Shown here: positions 38,086 through 46,681 of the stretch, one piece after another | Layout: every line of letters starts with the position of its first letter | Numbering within the stretch: the stretch's first letter is position 1 | Origin: an uncultured Candidatus Entotheonella sp. | GTDB lineage: Bacteria > Tectomicrobia > Entotheonellia > Entotheonellales > Entotheonellaceae | Direction: 5' to 3' | Assembly (NCBI GenBank): GCA_951828535.1 | Contig: OX639990.1 | Coordinates: forward strand, 3,211,300 to 3,275,299 | DNA length: 64,000 nucleotides | The notes under the pieces: generated by a model | Database searches by the model: none | The model's input: the letters and a program-made list of their open reading frames with translations, nothing else | What the model was told of the DNA's origin: nothing | Program-made: the position numbers and the translations under genes

Positions 38086-40350
38086 ATGCAGAATGGTTCA
38101 ACGCCTGTCGTCAAAGACCTGGTCCTGATCGGCGGCGGTCACAGCCACGTCACGGTTCTCAAACAGTTCGGCATGCGGCCGGTGCCCGGCGTTCGCCTCA
38201 CGCTCATCTGCCGAGACGTCCACACGCCCTATTCCGGCATGCTGCCGGGCTTTGTCGCCGGCCACTACGATTACGACGACATTCACATCGACCTGGGACC
38301 GCTGGCGCGCTTTGCCGGCGCTCGGTTGTACCATGACGAGGTGATTGGCCTTGACCCGGTCAACAGGCGTATTCGATGCGGCAATCGGCCGGACGTGTCC
38401 TACGACGTGCTGTCCATCAATACCGGCTCCACGCCCGACTTCTCGCAGGTGCCGGGCGCAGACAAGTTCGTGGTACCGGTGAAGCCCATTCATAATTTCC
38501 TGTCCCGCTGGGAGCGTTTGGTGCCCCGCGTATTGGCGGCCCGCGGCGTGGCGCGCATCGGCGTTGTCGGCGCCGGTGCCGGCGGCGTCGAGCTGACGCT
38601 GGCGATGCAGTGCCGTCTGGGGCAATTGTGCCAGGAAGCCGGGTACCAAGCACAACTGACCTTTCACCTTTTCAGCCGCACCGAAACCGTCCTGCCAACC
38701 CACAACAGACGAGTACAAGCAACATTTCAGCAGCTTCTGGTGGCCCGCGGCGTGCACGTTCATGCGCCGTGCCGCGTGACCCGGCTGTGGGAAAATGGCC
38801 TCGGTTGCGAGGACGGCAGCACGCATGAGCTCGAAGAAATACTCTGGGTCACCAACGCCGCGGCGCCCTGCTGGCCGGCAGATGCCGGGCTTGCGGTGGA
38901 TGCGCACGGCTTCATCCGCCTCAATGACGCTTTGCAATCGGTGTCGCACGCCGACATCTTTGCCGCCGGCGACGTGGCCGCAGTTGAGACCCACCCACGC
39001 GAGAAGGCCGGGGTGTTTGCGGTGCGCCAGGGCCCGCCGCTCGCCCGCAATCTGCGCCTCGTCCTGCTGGGACAACCGCCCCAGCCCTTTACGCCTCAGA
39101 AGCAGTGGCTCAGCCTCATCAGCACGGGGGACAAATACGCCGTGGCATCGCGCGGCAAGTGGTTCTTGAAGGGCCGCTTGATCTGGCGCTGGAAGGACTG
39201 GATCGACCGCCGCTTTATGGACAGGTTCAACGTGCTGCCGGAGATGCGAGAAACACCTGCCGTCGATCTGGCGCCGGGGCTGGCGGACGCCGACGCGATG
39301 CGGGAAATCTCCGCCATGGCGATGCGCTGCGGTGGCTGCGGAGCCAAGGTTGGCGCGACCACTCTCGACCGCGCCCTGGCGAAATTGCAGCCGGTGCAGC
39401 GCACCGATGTCGTCGTCGGCCTGGACCACCCCGATGACGCCGCAGTGGTCGAGGTGCCGTCCCAGAAAGTGATGGTGCACACGGTTGATTTCTTCCGCGC
39501 TCTCGTCGACGACCCCTATATCTTCGGCAAGATCGCTGCCCAGCACAGCCTGGGGGACATCTTCGCCATGGGCGCCGAAGGCCAGACGGCCCTCGCCATC
39601 GCCACCGTCCCCTATGGCCTGGAGCAAAAGACTGAGGACACCCTGTCGCAGATGCTGCAAGGCGCGGAGGAAGTACTGCACGACGCCGGGGTGGCGCTGG
39701 TCGGCGGGCACACCAGTGAAGGCGCCGAACTGTCATTGGGCTTCGCCATCAACGGACTTGCCGAACGGGCCAGCCTGCTACGCAAGGGCGGCATGCAGCC
39801 CGGCGACCGCCTCATCCTCACCAAGCCTTTGGGCACCGGCACACTCTTCGCTGCCGAAATGCGGCTCAAGGCCAAAGGGCGCTGGGTCAGCGCTGCCCTG
39901 GCTTCAATGCTGCTATCGAACCGTACGGCGGCGGCGTGCCTGCGGCGGCACGGTGTCACGGCCTGTACTGACGTGACCGGCTTTGGCCTCCTCGGTCACT
40001 TGGTTGAAATGACCCGCGCGTCGCAAGTCGGCGCGTGCCTTGACCTGAGCCAGTTGCCCGTCCTCGACGGCGCTGAGGAAACCGTCGCAGCGGGGATTTT
40101 CAGCACCCTGCAGCCGCAGAACGTGCGCCTGCGCCGCGCCATTCGCGACCTCGATGCCGCCGCGCAGGCGCCCCGTTACCCGTTGCTTTTCGATCCCCAG
40201 ACCGCCGGCGGCCTGTTGGCCAGCGTCCCGCCAAACCAAGCCACCGCGTGTCTTGCCGAGTTGCAGGCTCTAGGATACGAGTACGCGGCGGTCATCGGCA
40301 CGGTTGAGCAACATTCCGATCACTTGGAACCCATTGCGTTGTTGATCTGA
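38086..40350 (+). CDS. selD: NDH-2-like FAD oxidoreductase fused to selenide, water dikinase (SelD)
   Basis: This 754-residue fusion has an N-terminal pyridine nucleotide-disulfide oxidoreductase-like part with DLVLIGGGHSHVTVLKQF (FAD), GVVGAGAGGVELTLAM (second dinucleotide site) and ADIFAAGDVAAVE (C-terminal FAD contact). From about residue 405 it is SelD: CGGCGAKVGATTLDRAL with catalytic Cys and Lys three apart, DDAAVV, and VGGHTSEGAELSLGFAING. SelD makes selenophosphate from selenide and ATP for tRNA-Sec or 2-selenouridine. The fusion is known in cyanobacteria and some proteobacteria. The probable selenoprotein gene at 43311-44840 lies 3 kb away. selA, selB and selC are not in the window. 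Confidence 0.93.
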   Translation: MQNGSTPVVKDLVLIGGGHSHVTVLKQFGMRPVPGVRLTLICRDVHTPYSGMLPGFVAGHYDYDDIHIDLGPLARFAGARLYHDEVIGLDPVNRRIRCGNRPDVSYDVLSINTGSTPDFSQVPGADKFVVPVKPIHNFLSRWERLVPRVLAARGVARIGVVGAGAGGVELTLAMQCRLGQLCQEAGYQAQLTFHLFSRTETVLPTHNRRVQATFQQLLVARGVHVHAPCRVTRLWENGLGCEDGSTHELEEILWVTNAAAPCWPADAGLAVDAHGFIRLNDALQSVSHADIFAAGDVAAVETHPREKAGVFAVRQGPPLARNLRLVLLGQPPQPFTPQKQWLSLISTGDKYAVASRGKWFLKGRLIWRWKDWIDRRFMDRFNVLPEMRETPAVDLAPGLADADAMREISAMAMRCGGCGAKVGATTLDRALAKLQPVQRTDVVVGLDHPDDAAVVEVPSQKVMVHTVDFFRALVDDPYIFGKIAAQHSLGDIFAMGAEGQTALAIATVPYGLEQKTEDTLSQMLQGAEEVLHDAGVALVGGHTSEGAELSLGFAINGLAERASLLRKGGMQPGDRLILTKPLGTGTLFAAEMRLKAKGRWVSAALASMLLSNRTAAACLRRHGVTACTDVTGFGLLGHLVEMTRASQVGACLDLSQLPVLDGAEETVAAGIFSTLQPQNVRLRRAIRDLDAAAQAPRYPLLFDPQTAGGLLASVPPNQATACLAELQALGYEYAAVIGTVEQHSDHLEPIALLI

Positions 40351-40437
40351 ATGATAGACCATAACCCACATCACTCCGATTCATGCGACTGGCCGCGGTG
40401 CGGCCAAGTCCTTGTTGGACATCATAGGAGAGGAGTC

Positions 40438-42135
40438 ATGTACCGAATCATCGCGATTGTGTTGCTGCTGGCCGTTCAATCAGCGAGTGCGGTGGATTTC
40501 TGGGTTGGTTCTGCGTACTACTTGAGGGGCGACTTTACGGCTGCCCTGCGGGAGTGGCGCCCACTGGCCGAGGAAGGGGACGCCCGAGCGCAGTATTATT
40601 TGGGCATCATGTACGCCAACGGCGAAGGGGTTCCCGAAAACGACCGTCAGGCCGCCTACTGGTTTCGGAAGTCAGCCAGGCGAGGAAATTCCCAGTCGCA
40701 GTATCACCTGGGCATCATGTACGCCAACGGCGAGGGGGTTCCCGAGGACGACCCTCAAGCCGTTTACTGGTTTCGGAAATCGGCCAAGCAAGGGGACGCC
40801 CGGGCGCAGTTTAGCCTGGGGGTGATGTACGAATTCGGCGAGGGAGTTCCGGAGGACGACCGTCAAGCCGTGAACTGGTATCAGCAGGCAGCCGAGCAGG
40901 GGCACTCGCGGGCGCAGTTCGGCCTGGGACTGATGTACGCCGACGGCGCCGGAATCCCACGGGACAACGTCCAGGCATACGCCTGGTTCAATCTCGCCGC
41001 TGCGAGAGGTGATGAACGGGTCCAACAACTGGCCAAAAGACGGAAGACGATCATCCGTGAAGAGATGACGTCCACCCAAATTATCGAGGCTCAGCTTCTC
41101 AGCGGCATGATCGCGGACCGCATCGACCGTGCTACGGGTATCGACCGTCCCCTTCCATCCCCGTCCACCAACCCAGTAGAGCCAAATGAGGGGCAGACTC
41201 AACCCCCTGGCCCCCCTGCGCCCGTCGCCAGCCTGTCGCAGAACACCGTACGTCAGTCACAAAGGCATCTTGCGGCACTCGGCTATGACCCGGGTCCGGC
41301 GGACGGCCTCATTGGCAAGCGCACCCGGATTGCCGTGCAGCATTTTCAGCGCTACGCCGGCCTTGCGCCGACCGGACAGATAACGGAGGAGCTTCTGCGG
41401 CTGCTTCAGGCGGCGGTCACGGGGGGACAGGCGAGACAGGCTGCCGAGGTGCCGGCCAAGCCCGAAACAACCGGCTCCGGCAGTGGTATTGTGGTCAGCC
41501 GTACCGGTGAGATTTTGACCAGCCACCACGCCGTGGAAAGGTGCGCCGCCGGTGCGACGATTACGTTTGGGGACATCTCCCGTCACGCGATGGTTCAGGC
41601 GCAGGACACCGAGAATGATTTGGCCCTGCTGGTAGTGGATTCCGAAGAGTCCTGTGCGTGGTGGAGCCCGACGTGCTCGGCTGTGTTCGACAAGCCGGCG
41701 TCATTTAGCGAGTTGCCCCGCGCCAGCTTGGGCGCGGAGGTCGCGGTGGCGGGATATCCGCTGAAGGGATTGCTGGCGCCAACCCTCAACGTCACGCGGG
41801 GAAACGTCAGCTCTCTGACTGGTCTCGGCAACGAGGCGAAGTGGCTGCAAATCAGTGCACCGGTGCAACACGGCAACAGCGGCGGTCCGGTATTGGATAA
41901 CGCAGGGAACGTCATCGGCGTGGTGACGGCGAAGCTCAACGCCATCCGCACGGCACAGGAGACCGGCGACGTTCCTCAGAACGTCAACTTTGCCCTCAAA
42001 GGCGCCATCGTACGCAGCTTCCTCGAAATCCACGGCATCGAATACAGCCGCCAGCCGTCCGACGAGGCGCTCACGCCGGAGGGTCTGGCGACGCTGGCGC
42101 ACGGCTTCACCGTGGCAGTCACCTGCCGGGAGTAA
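40438..42135 (+). CDS. Exported Sel1-repeat, peptidoglycan-binding serine protease
   Basis: This 565-residue protein (ATG 40438, AGGAGAGGAG upstream) has a signal peptide ending SASA near residue 18. Four Sel1 repeats of 36 residues follow (pattern ARAQYYLGIMYANGEGVPE...). Next is a helical linker, a peptidoglycan-binding domain 1 (LGYDPGPADGLIGKRTRIAVQ), and a trypsin-fold protease with His in TSHHAVERC, Asp in ENDLALLVV and Ser in HGNSGGPVLD. The combination suggests a periplasmic HtrA-like protease held at the wall, perhaps sensing envelope stress. A bidirectional terminator follows. Confidence 0.88.
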   Translation: MYRIIAIVLLLAVQSASAVDFWVGSAYYLRGDFTAALREWRPLAEEGDARAQYYLGIMYANGEGVPENDRQAAYWFRKSARRGNSQSQYHLGIMYANGEGVPEDDPQAVYWFRKSAKQGDARAQFSLGVMYEFGEGVPEDDRQAVNWYQQAAEQGHSRAQFGLGLMYADGAGIPRDNVQAYAWFNLAAARGDERVQQLAKRRKTIIREEMTSTQIIEAQLLSGMIADRIDRATGIDRPLPSPSTNPVEPNEGQTQPPGPPAPVASLSQNTVRQSQRHLAALGYDPGPADGLIGKRTRIAVQHFQRYAGLAPTGQITEELLRLLQAAVTGGQARQAAEVPAKPETTGSGSGIVVSRTGEILTSHHAVERCAAGATITFGDISRHAMVQAQDTENDLALLVVDSEESCAWWSPTCSAVFDKPASFSELPRASLGAEVAVAGYPLKGLLAPTLNVTRGNVSSLTGLGNEAKWLQISAPVQHGNSGGPVLDNAGNVIGVVTAKLNAIRTAQETGDVPQNVNFALKGAIVRSFLEIHGIEYSRQPSDEALTPEGLATLAHGFTVAVTCRE

Positions 42136-42149
42136 CCGAAGCCCGCCAA

Positions 42150-42201
42150 AAAAGAGCCGTAGGCAGCCTTGGGAGTGGTCCCCGCTGCATACGGCTCTTT
42201 T
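42150..42201. terminator. Bidirectional rho-independent terminator
   Basis: Arms of 17 bp with one mismatch (AAAAGAGCCGTAGGCAG at 42150-42166, CTGCATACGGCTCTTTT at 42185-42201) give T-runs on both strands. It lies between the convergent protease gene and the aldo/keto reductase gene. Confidence 0.9.
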
Positions 42202-42229
42202 GCCTTCACGCCTTGGGCGCTACGTCGCT

Positions 42230-43258
42230 TTAGGTGAAATACGTATCCGACGTGGCCGCCGCAAAGAAATTTTCCTGAAAATGCCCAGCGCTTTGCATAT
42301 CGGCGTTAACCACATCAAGCCCGTGCGCCAGCACGTAGGCGTAACTGCGCTGGAAGTTCGTCAGGTTCGCTGCCATGAGCTTATCGTTATACAAATGGTC
42401 ATAGGCCCTCGGCTTGGCGCGCGTGAGTCTCCTACCGGCCAAGTGACGACCCGCCTTCATGCCGATCAATCCAATGCCGGCGGTCCGCGCCCGGGCCAGC
42501 ATCGGCTGCAAGTCGCGCATCAGCGGCGTGCCCGGCAAGAGGCGCCGGCCCGGATTGTCGTACCAACCCGCCGGCGTAATGGCAATTTGCGCCAGGGTGT
42601 ACCAGCCGGTTTCGATTGCCACCTCCATAAGCGCGGCAGCGTTCTCGTGCGTGCTGATACCGAAATACGACACCTTGCCCGCCTGCCGCGCCGTCTCGAA
42701 TGCGCTATACACTTCCTCGCTGCCAACCAGGGCGGCATTATTCACGCCCATGAGATAGTAGGCGTCCACGTGATCGACCTGCAATTCCGACAGGCTATTG
42801 TCGAGGTAGGCGGACCAAGCCTGAGCAGCCTCTCGCGCCTGAGCCACGGTCAAGGTATCGGACGGCTTCAGGTTCCCACCGACCTTGGCCTTGGAGATCA
42901 GAAAAATATCCTGCCGACGCCTCTTCAAGAAGGGCGCCATATTCTTCTCGGCGTCCTTGTAGAACCCGCGGAAACCTACGTCGAAAACGTTGATGCCGGC
43001 CTCGAACGCCGGCTCCAAGAGACCGACCGCCTGCCCGCGGGAGAGCGCTGAGCCGCAGCCGAACACCAGCCGGCTGGCCTTGAAACCGGTGGCGCCGAGC
43101 GTTCGATAAGTCATCGCCGGTGCTACCGGCGTCGCCGCGGTCGGAGTTGTCGCCGCCCCGTGGTGCATGGCGTGTGCCACGCCCGACCGCCAAGTCTGAC
43201 TTCCAAGCCCGATCCATGCCATCAACTGCAGAAAGTGGCGCCGTGTTTGCCGTGCCAT
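42230..43258 (-). CDS. Tat-exported aldo/keto reductase-like protein lacking the catalytic His
   Basis: This 342-residue protein starts with a twin-arginine signal (TRRHFLQLMAW, then AHA near residue 30). The barrel follows: MTYRTLGATGFKASRLVFGCG, NVFDVGFRGFY (Asp and Tyr), ISKAKVGG (Lys) and then DAYYLMGVNN where family members have LLH; the usual His is Met. HENAAALMEVAIETG and NADMQSAG complete it. Export by Tat is unusual for an NADPH-dependent enzyme. It is encoded 53 bp after the LinD-like selenoprotein gene, so it is probably co-transcribed with it. Confidence 0.8.
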   Translation of the reverse strand: MARQTRRHFLQLMAWIGLGSQTWRSGVAHAMHHGAATTPTAATPVAPAMTYRTLGATGFKASRLVFGCGSALSRGQAVGLLEPAFEAGINVFDVGFRGFYKDAEKNMAPFLKRRRQDIFLISKAKVGGNLKPSDTLTVAQAREAAQAWSAYLDNSLSELQVDHVDAYYLMGVNNAALVGSEEVYSAFETARQAGKVSYFGISTHENAAALMEVAIETGWYTLAQIAITPAGWYDNPGRRLLPGTPLMRDLQPMLARARTAGIGLIGMKAGRHLAGRRLTRAKPRAYDHLYNDKLMAANLTNFQRSYAYVLAHGLDVVNADMQSAGHFQENFFAAATSDTYFT

Positions 43259-43310
43259 CTGTCTTCCCTCCTTATGTGATGAATCCCGCCGTTCGTGGTT
43301 GCGCGGGGAT

Positions 43311-44840
43311 TTAGTGCGAAATGAGAATCGTGTGCTCCCCGACCGTCGTGGTGATTTCCAGGTCCCCGTCGACGATCGACCATTGCTCCGAGGGCTGGTC
43401 GTCGATCAGAACCCGAACATCGCGCCCGATGTTTCGCACCCGGAACGACGTCCCGCTGCCTGCCGCGCGGGGCAGCCCGCCATCCGTAGACACGATGAGC
43501 GTGCGCCGGCTGGTATCGTACCACGCCTGCGACAAGCAGACATTGGGAAAATCCACCCCATAAACCGTCGGCTCGATGAACTTCCTCAGGTTGGGCTCAT
43601 GGTACACGTGCCAGAACGCCCCCGGGCCGCCGGCCTCGTGCACTGCAATGCCGGCATTATATTGCCCGCGGGGATACCACTCGTTCAAGCCGAAGCCCCA
43701 GGTGAATTCGCCGCTTTCGCGGTCCCAAGTGGGCTCGTAGTTGGCCTCCGCGTAAGCTTTCAGCTTGGCGTAAATGGCGTCCTCGCCGAACTCACGCGCC
43801 AGCGTCAGGCCGCGAATGGTGCCGGAGGGCTCGCCCTTCAGGGTGGTGTAGTCCACCGATGCCTCCCGGAGGGGCTCAAGACTGCGCCAGCCCAGGAACT
43901 CGGCGGCTCCATCGAACAGCCGCCGCGCCTCGGCGGGTTTCTGCCCGATCAGTTCGTGCGACAATAGCAGGTGACCACTCGCCTTGGTCATGTGATGGTA
44001 AGCCACTAGCGGGTCATAATACAACGTCGAGCAGTCGGTGGCCTTGCCCTGAATTGCTCCCAGCCCATACAACTCCTTGGCGTGCTCCCACCAACTGTGG
44101 AATACCCGGTGCAGGTCGCTTCCGTAAAGCATGTCGTGCAGCCTCAGACCGAGGCCGGCTCCGGCCAGTCACTGTGGCCAGATCTTGGTGTTTTCTCACT
44201 GACAGCCTTCCGCGACCTTGGACCACTGATTCGCCAGATACTCGGCAATGCCGGAATGTATCCACGTGAAGGTGTTCTCGCCGTCCCGCACCATGTCGAA
44301 GGGCCGGTTCCATTTTTCGTCGCCGGAGACGTACAGGTGAAAACCCAGCATCATCAGGAACCAGCCCTTGAAGAACAGGTTGCCGTCGGCGCCGATCGGG
44401 TCCATCTGCAGGCCCCACGGCTCGATGCCGTTGGCCGTCCAGCCCGGCACGTCGTACTGCCCGCGCAGGTGCTTGGGCATCAACGTCTCGTGCCAGCCCT
44501 CTGGATAGCTGTCGCGCCGGGGATCGGCGCCGATCTGATCCAACCAATCCCTGGCGGCGTGGTAGCCGGTGTGGCGGTAGACCAGTTCGTCCAGAATCGT
44601 GCTGTACACCTCGCGCCAAGCCGGTGTGGTATCGGCCATCAGCACCACGGCGTGGCTGGACTCTCGGAGGTCCATGCGCGCCCACGAGGCGGTGGGCTCG
44701 CGGGAATACGAGTCCCAATGCGGATGGGCCTCGCCGTCCTTGTCCCAATTGTCCGGCGTGGTTGCTTTCCGGTAGAGGTAGCGCAGCCAGCCGCGACTCC
44801 TTTCGGACGTGGCGGCGTAACCGCGTACGGTTTTTGACAT
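43311..44840 (-). CDS. Linalool dehydratase/isomerase-like protein with two in-frame TGA codons (probable selenoprotein)
   Basis: Read through, this is a 509-residue protein. ATG 44840 has AAGGAGAT upstream. Codons 215 (TGA, 44196-44198) and 224 (TGA, 44169-44171) interrupt one continuous frame; both halves belong to the same LinD (Ldi) fold. The local sequence GCQ-U-ENTKIWPQ-U-LAGAGLGLRLHDMLYG aligns with LinD [20 protein letters not shown], where both Cys are catalytic and nine apart. LFFKGWFLMMLGF matches the LinD KGHLNLMYGL helix, with Trp for the LinD active-site His. Hairpins follow both TGAs. LinD itself interconverts linalool, geraniol and myrcene; the substrate here is unknown. If TGA were a plain stop, only an inactive 214-residue half would be made. 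Confidence 0.8.
44139..44157 (-). promoter_or_regulatory. Candidate bacterial SECIS hairpin for Sec224
   Basis: Nucleotides 15-33 after the second UGA form a 7 bp stem CGGCCUC/GAGGCUG closing the loop GGUCU at nucleotides 22-26. In E. coli fdhF the GGU CUG codons and the GGUCU loop lie at the same distance from its UGA. The loop is the SelB-binding element. Confidence 0.75.
44160..44182 (-). promoter_or_regulatory. Candidate bacterial SECIS hairpin for Sec215
   Basis: In the mRNA, nucleotides 17-39 after the first UGA (U = 1) form an 8 bp stem UCUGGCCA/UGGCCGGA (one U-G pair) with the 7-nt loop CAGUGAC. The loop contains GU and, within UGA, the second recoded codon. Confidence 0.55.
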
Positions 44841-44852
44841 GTTTTATCTCCT

Positions 44853-45200
44853 TAAAGCGGTTTGCGTTTGTATGTGTGGCCTATCTACGCGTCATGTTGT
44901 GATGCGCCCCGTCGAGATCGTTCGTGACCGCGGCGGTTGGTTTTGGGGGTTGGGTTCTTGCGGTTCTGGCGCACCTTTTCGGCCAGGAATTTGTTGTCGG
45001 GGCTCGAACCCCCCTTGCCCCCTTATCAGGGGGGGAATTTCCAAAAACCGCAAGGGCTCAGGGACAATGCCTCCAAGGCCCCCCTGACAAGGGGGGTTGG
45101 GGGGTTACGCCAAGGCAGGCGCAGGGCCGCTCGGGTGCACGTCTTTGTGACGCCTTACACTGCTGCGGATATCCCATATAGGCATGCGAAAACCGCTTTA
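44853..45200. repeat. Intergenic region bounded by TAAAGCGGTTT inverted repeats
   Basis: The gap between the LinD-like and CaiB-like genes is 381 bp. TAAAGCGGTTT at 44853-44863 is exactly inverted at 45190-45200. Inside lies the C-rich element at 45007-45106. No gene is seen. The left arm abuts the ribosome site of the LinD-like gene, so insertion of a small element into its upstream region is possible. Confidence 0.4.
45007..45106. repeat. 100 bp MITE-like element with 28 bp inverted ends
   Basis: The left end AACCCCCCTTGCCCCCTTAT continues CAGGGGGG, and the right end is its inverted partner with 24 of 28 positions matching. Elements of this C/G-run type are dispersed in many proteobacterial genomes. 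No ORF is present. Confidence 0.6.
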
Positions 45201-45221
45201 GGTTAAGACGTCCGTCCTCCT

Positions 45222-46442
45222 TCAGAACGCCGTGTTAGCATTGCCGTCGTCCATGATCAGAGCGCCCGACGCCTGCAGCGCCGCGATGTCTGTTGCGCTG
45301 TAACCCAATTGGCGCGTAATCTCGACCCCGTGCTCCCCGAATCGCGGCGCATGGCTGCGGATGCTGCCCGGGGATTTGGAAAATTTGACCGGCGAACGCA
45401 CCAGCAGCGTGTCCCCCTCGCTTGGGTGGCGGTGCTTCTCGAACATGCCAACCGCCTGCAGGTGCTCGTCCTGCATCAGGTCCTCAATGTCGGCAACCGG
45501 CATGCAGGGAATCTCGGCCTCTCCGCATATCGCTACCCACTCGTTGGTGGTCTTCATCGGCGTGACACTGGCGACGAAGCCGTACAGGTCGTCGACGCTC
45601 GTCACCCGCGCCCGATAGGTGGCGAAGCGCGGCTCCTGCATCAATTCCGGACGCCCGACAGCCGTGAAGAATCCCAGCCACTGTTTGTCGCTGTACGGCA
45701 GGATGCACACGTGGCCGTCGCGGGTCGGAAATGGCCGCCGTGCCGGCGTCAACACTCGTTGATAGCCAAGCGGAGCCATGGGCGGTTCATAGGCACAGCC
45801 GTCGAGGTGCTCCATCAGATTGAACGCCACCATCGTTTCCAGCATGGGGACCTCGACGAACTGCCCTTCCCCTGTCCGCTCCCTGTGCACCAGCGCCATG
45901 GCCACCGCTTGGCTGAGCGTCAATCCGACGATCTTATCGGCGATGGTGGAAGGCACGTAACGCGCCTCTCCGTCCTGCCGCTTGAACAGGCTGGCCAAGC
46001 CCGAGGCGGCTTGGATCGCGTCGTCGTAGGCGGGCTTGGCGCGGTATGGACCGTCCTGCCCGAATCCGTACGCCCCAACGTACACCACCTCCGGCTTCAG
46101 CCTCGCCACCGCCGTGTAACCGAAACCGAGCCGTTCGATGGCTTGCGGACGCATGTTGTGCACGAACACGTCCGCGGTCGGGATCAGGCGGCGCAGCACC
46201 TCCCGACCCGCCTCCTGCTTCAGGTCGAGCGCCAGCGACCGCTTGTTGCGATTGGCGTTGAGGTAGATGCCGCCCATGCCGGCGCGGCGCACCGTGCCCA
46301 TGTCGCGCGCAATGTCACCCGTGGGCGGCGCTTCCACCTTGATCACGTCGGCCCCCATGTCTCCCAGAATCTGGGTGCCATAGGGGCCGAGCAGAACCGT
46401 GGTGATATCGATGACGCGAATGCCGTCCAGGGGACCGGGCAC
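45222..46442 (-). CDS. CaiB/BaiF-family CoA transferase
   Basis: GTG 46442, with AAGGAGGG upstream, gives 406 residues. The N-terminus PGPLDGIRVIDITTVLLGPYG and GDMGADVIKVE are the class III CoA-transferase signature. NKRSLALDLKQEAGREVL and VDVFVHNMRPQAIERLGFGY fit the family, where an Asp near residue 170 (YDDAIQAASGLASLF) is the catalytic nucleophile. FPTRDGHVCIL belongs to the second domain. It moves CoA between acids; the substrate is unknown. Near a LinD-like enzyme and acyl-CoA ligase, degradation of an isoprenoid or carnitine-like acid is conceivable. Confidence 0.9.
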   Translation of the reverse strand: MPGPLDGIRVIDITTVLLGPYGTQILGDMGADVIKVEAPPTGDIARDMGTVRRAGMGGIYLNANRNKRSLALDLKQEAGREVLRRLIPTADVFVHNMRPQAIERLGFGYTAVARLKPEVVYVGAYGFGQDGPYRAKPAYDDAIQAASGLASLFKRQDGEARYVPSTIADKIVGLTLSQAVAMALVHRERTGEGQFVEVPMLETMVAFNLMEHLDGCAYEPPMAPLGYQRVLTPARRPFPTRDGHVCILPYSDKQWLGFFTAVGRPELMQEPRFATYRARVTSVDDLYGFVASVTPMKTTNEWVAICGEAEIPCMPVADIEDLMQDEHLQAVGMFEKHRHPSEGDTLLVRSPVKFSKSPGSIRSHAPRFGEHGVEITRQLGYSATDIAALQASGALIMDDGNANTAF

Positions 46443-46681
46443 GATAACCCTCCTTGCAAGGCCAAGAAAGTGGCTGGTGATTGTCTGCAAGAGCCGCTGG
46501 CAGGGCGGGCATGATGCCACACGCTGCCCCCTCTTACAAGGCGGCGGAAGGCATCAGGACAGTCTCACGTGCGCCCCTGCCTGTCGAATTCTCCTTATGC
46601 GTAGACACCACCCGGTGCATCCCTTAAGATGCCGCTCCTCGGTACGATTGACCATCCCTTTGGAAGATAAGGAGACGGGAA

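Noticed and set aside
44132-44198. Simple pseudogene explanation for the split LinD-like gene
   Set aside because: Both stops are TGA, both align with catalytic cysteines, the frame is intact on either side and SECIS-like hairpins follow. Random decay would not be expected to give this pattern.
44995-45020. tRNA T-arm-like sequence GGGTTCGAGCCCC (minus strand)
   Set aside because: The flanking bases do not form acceptor, D or anticodon stems; the match arises from the C/G-run repeat. It is not tRNA-Sec.
45222-46520. Longer start for the CaiB-like gene at 46520
   Set aside because: The extra 26 residues are not family-like, and AAGGAGGG lies directly before GTG 46442.
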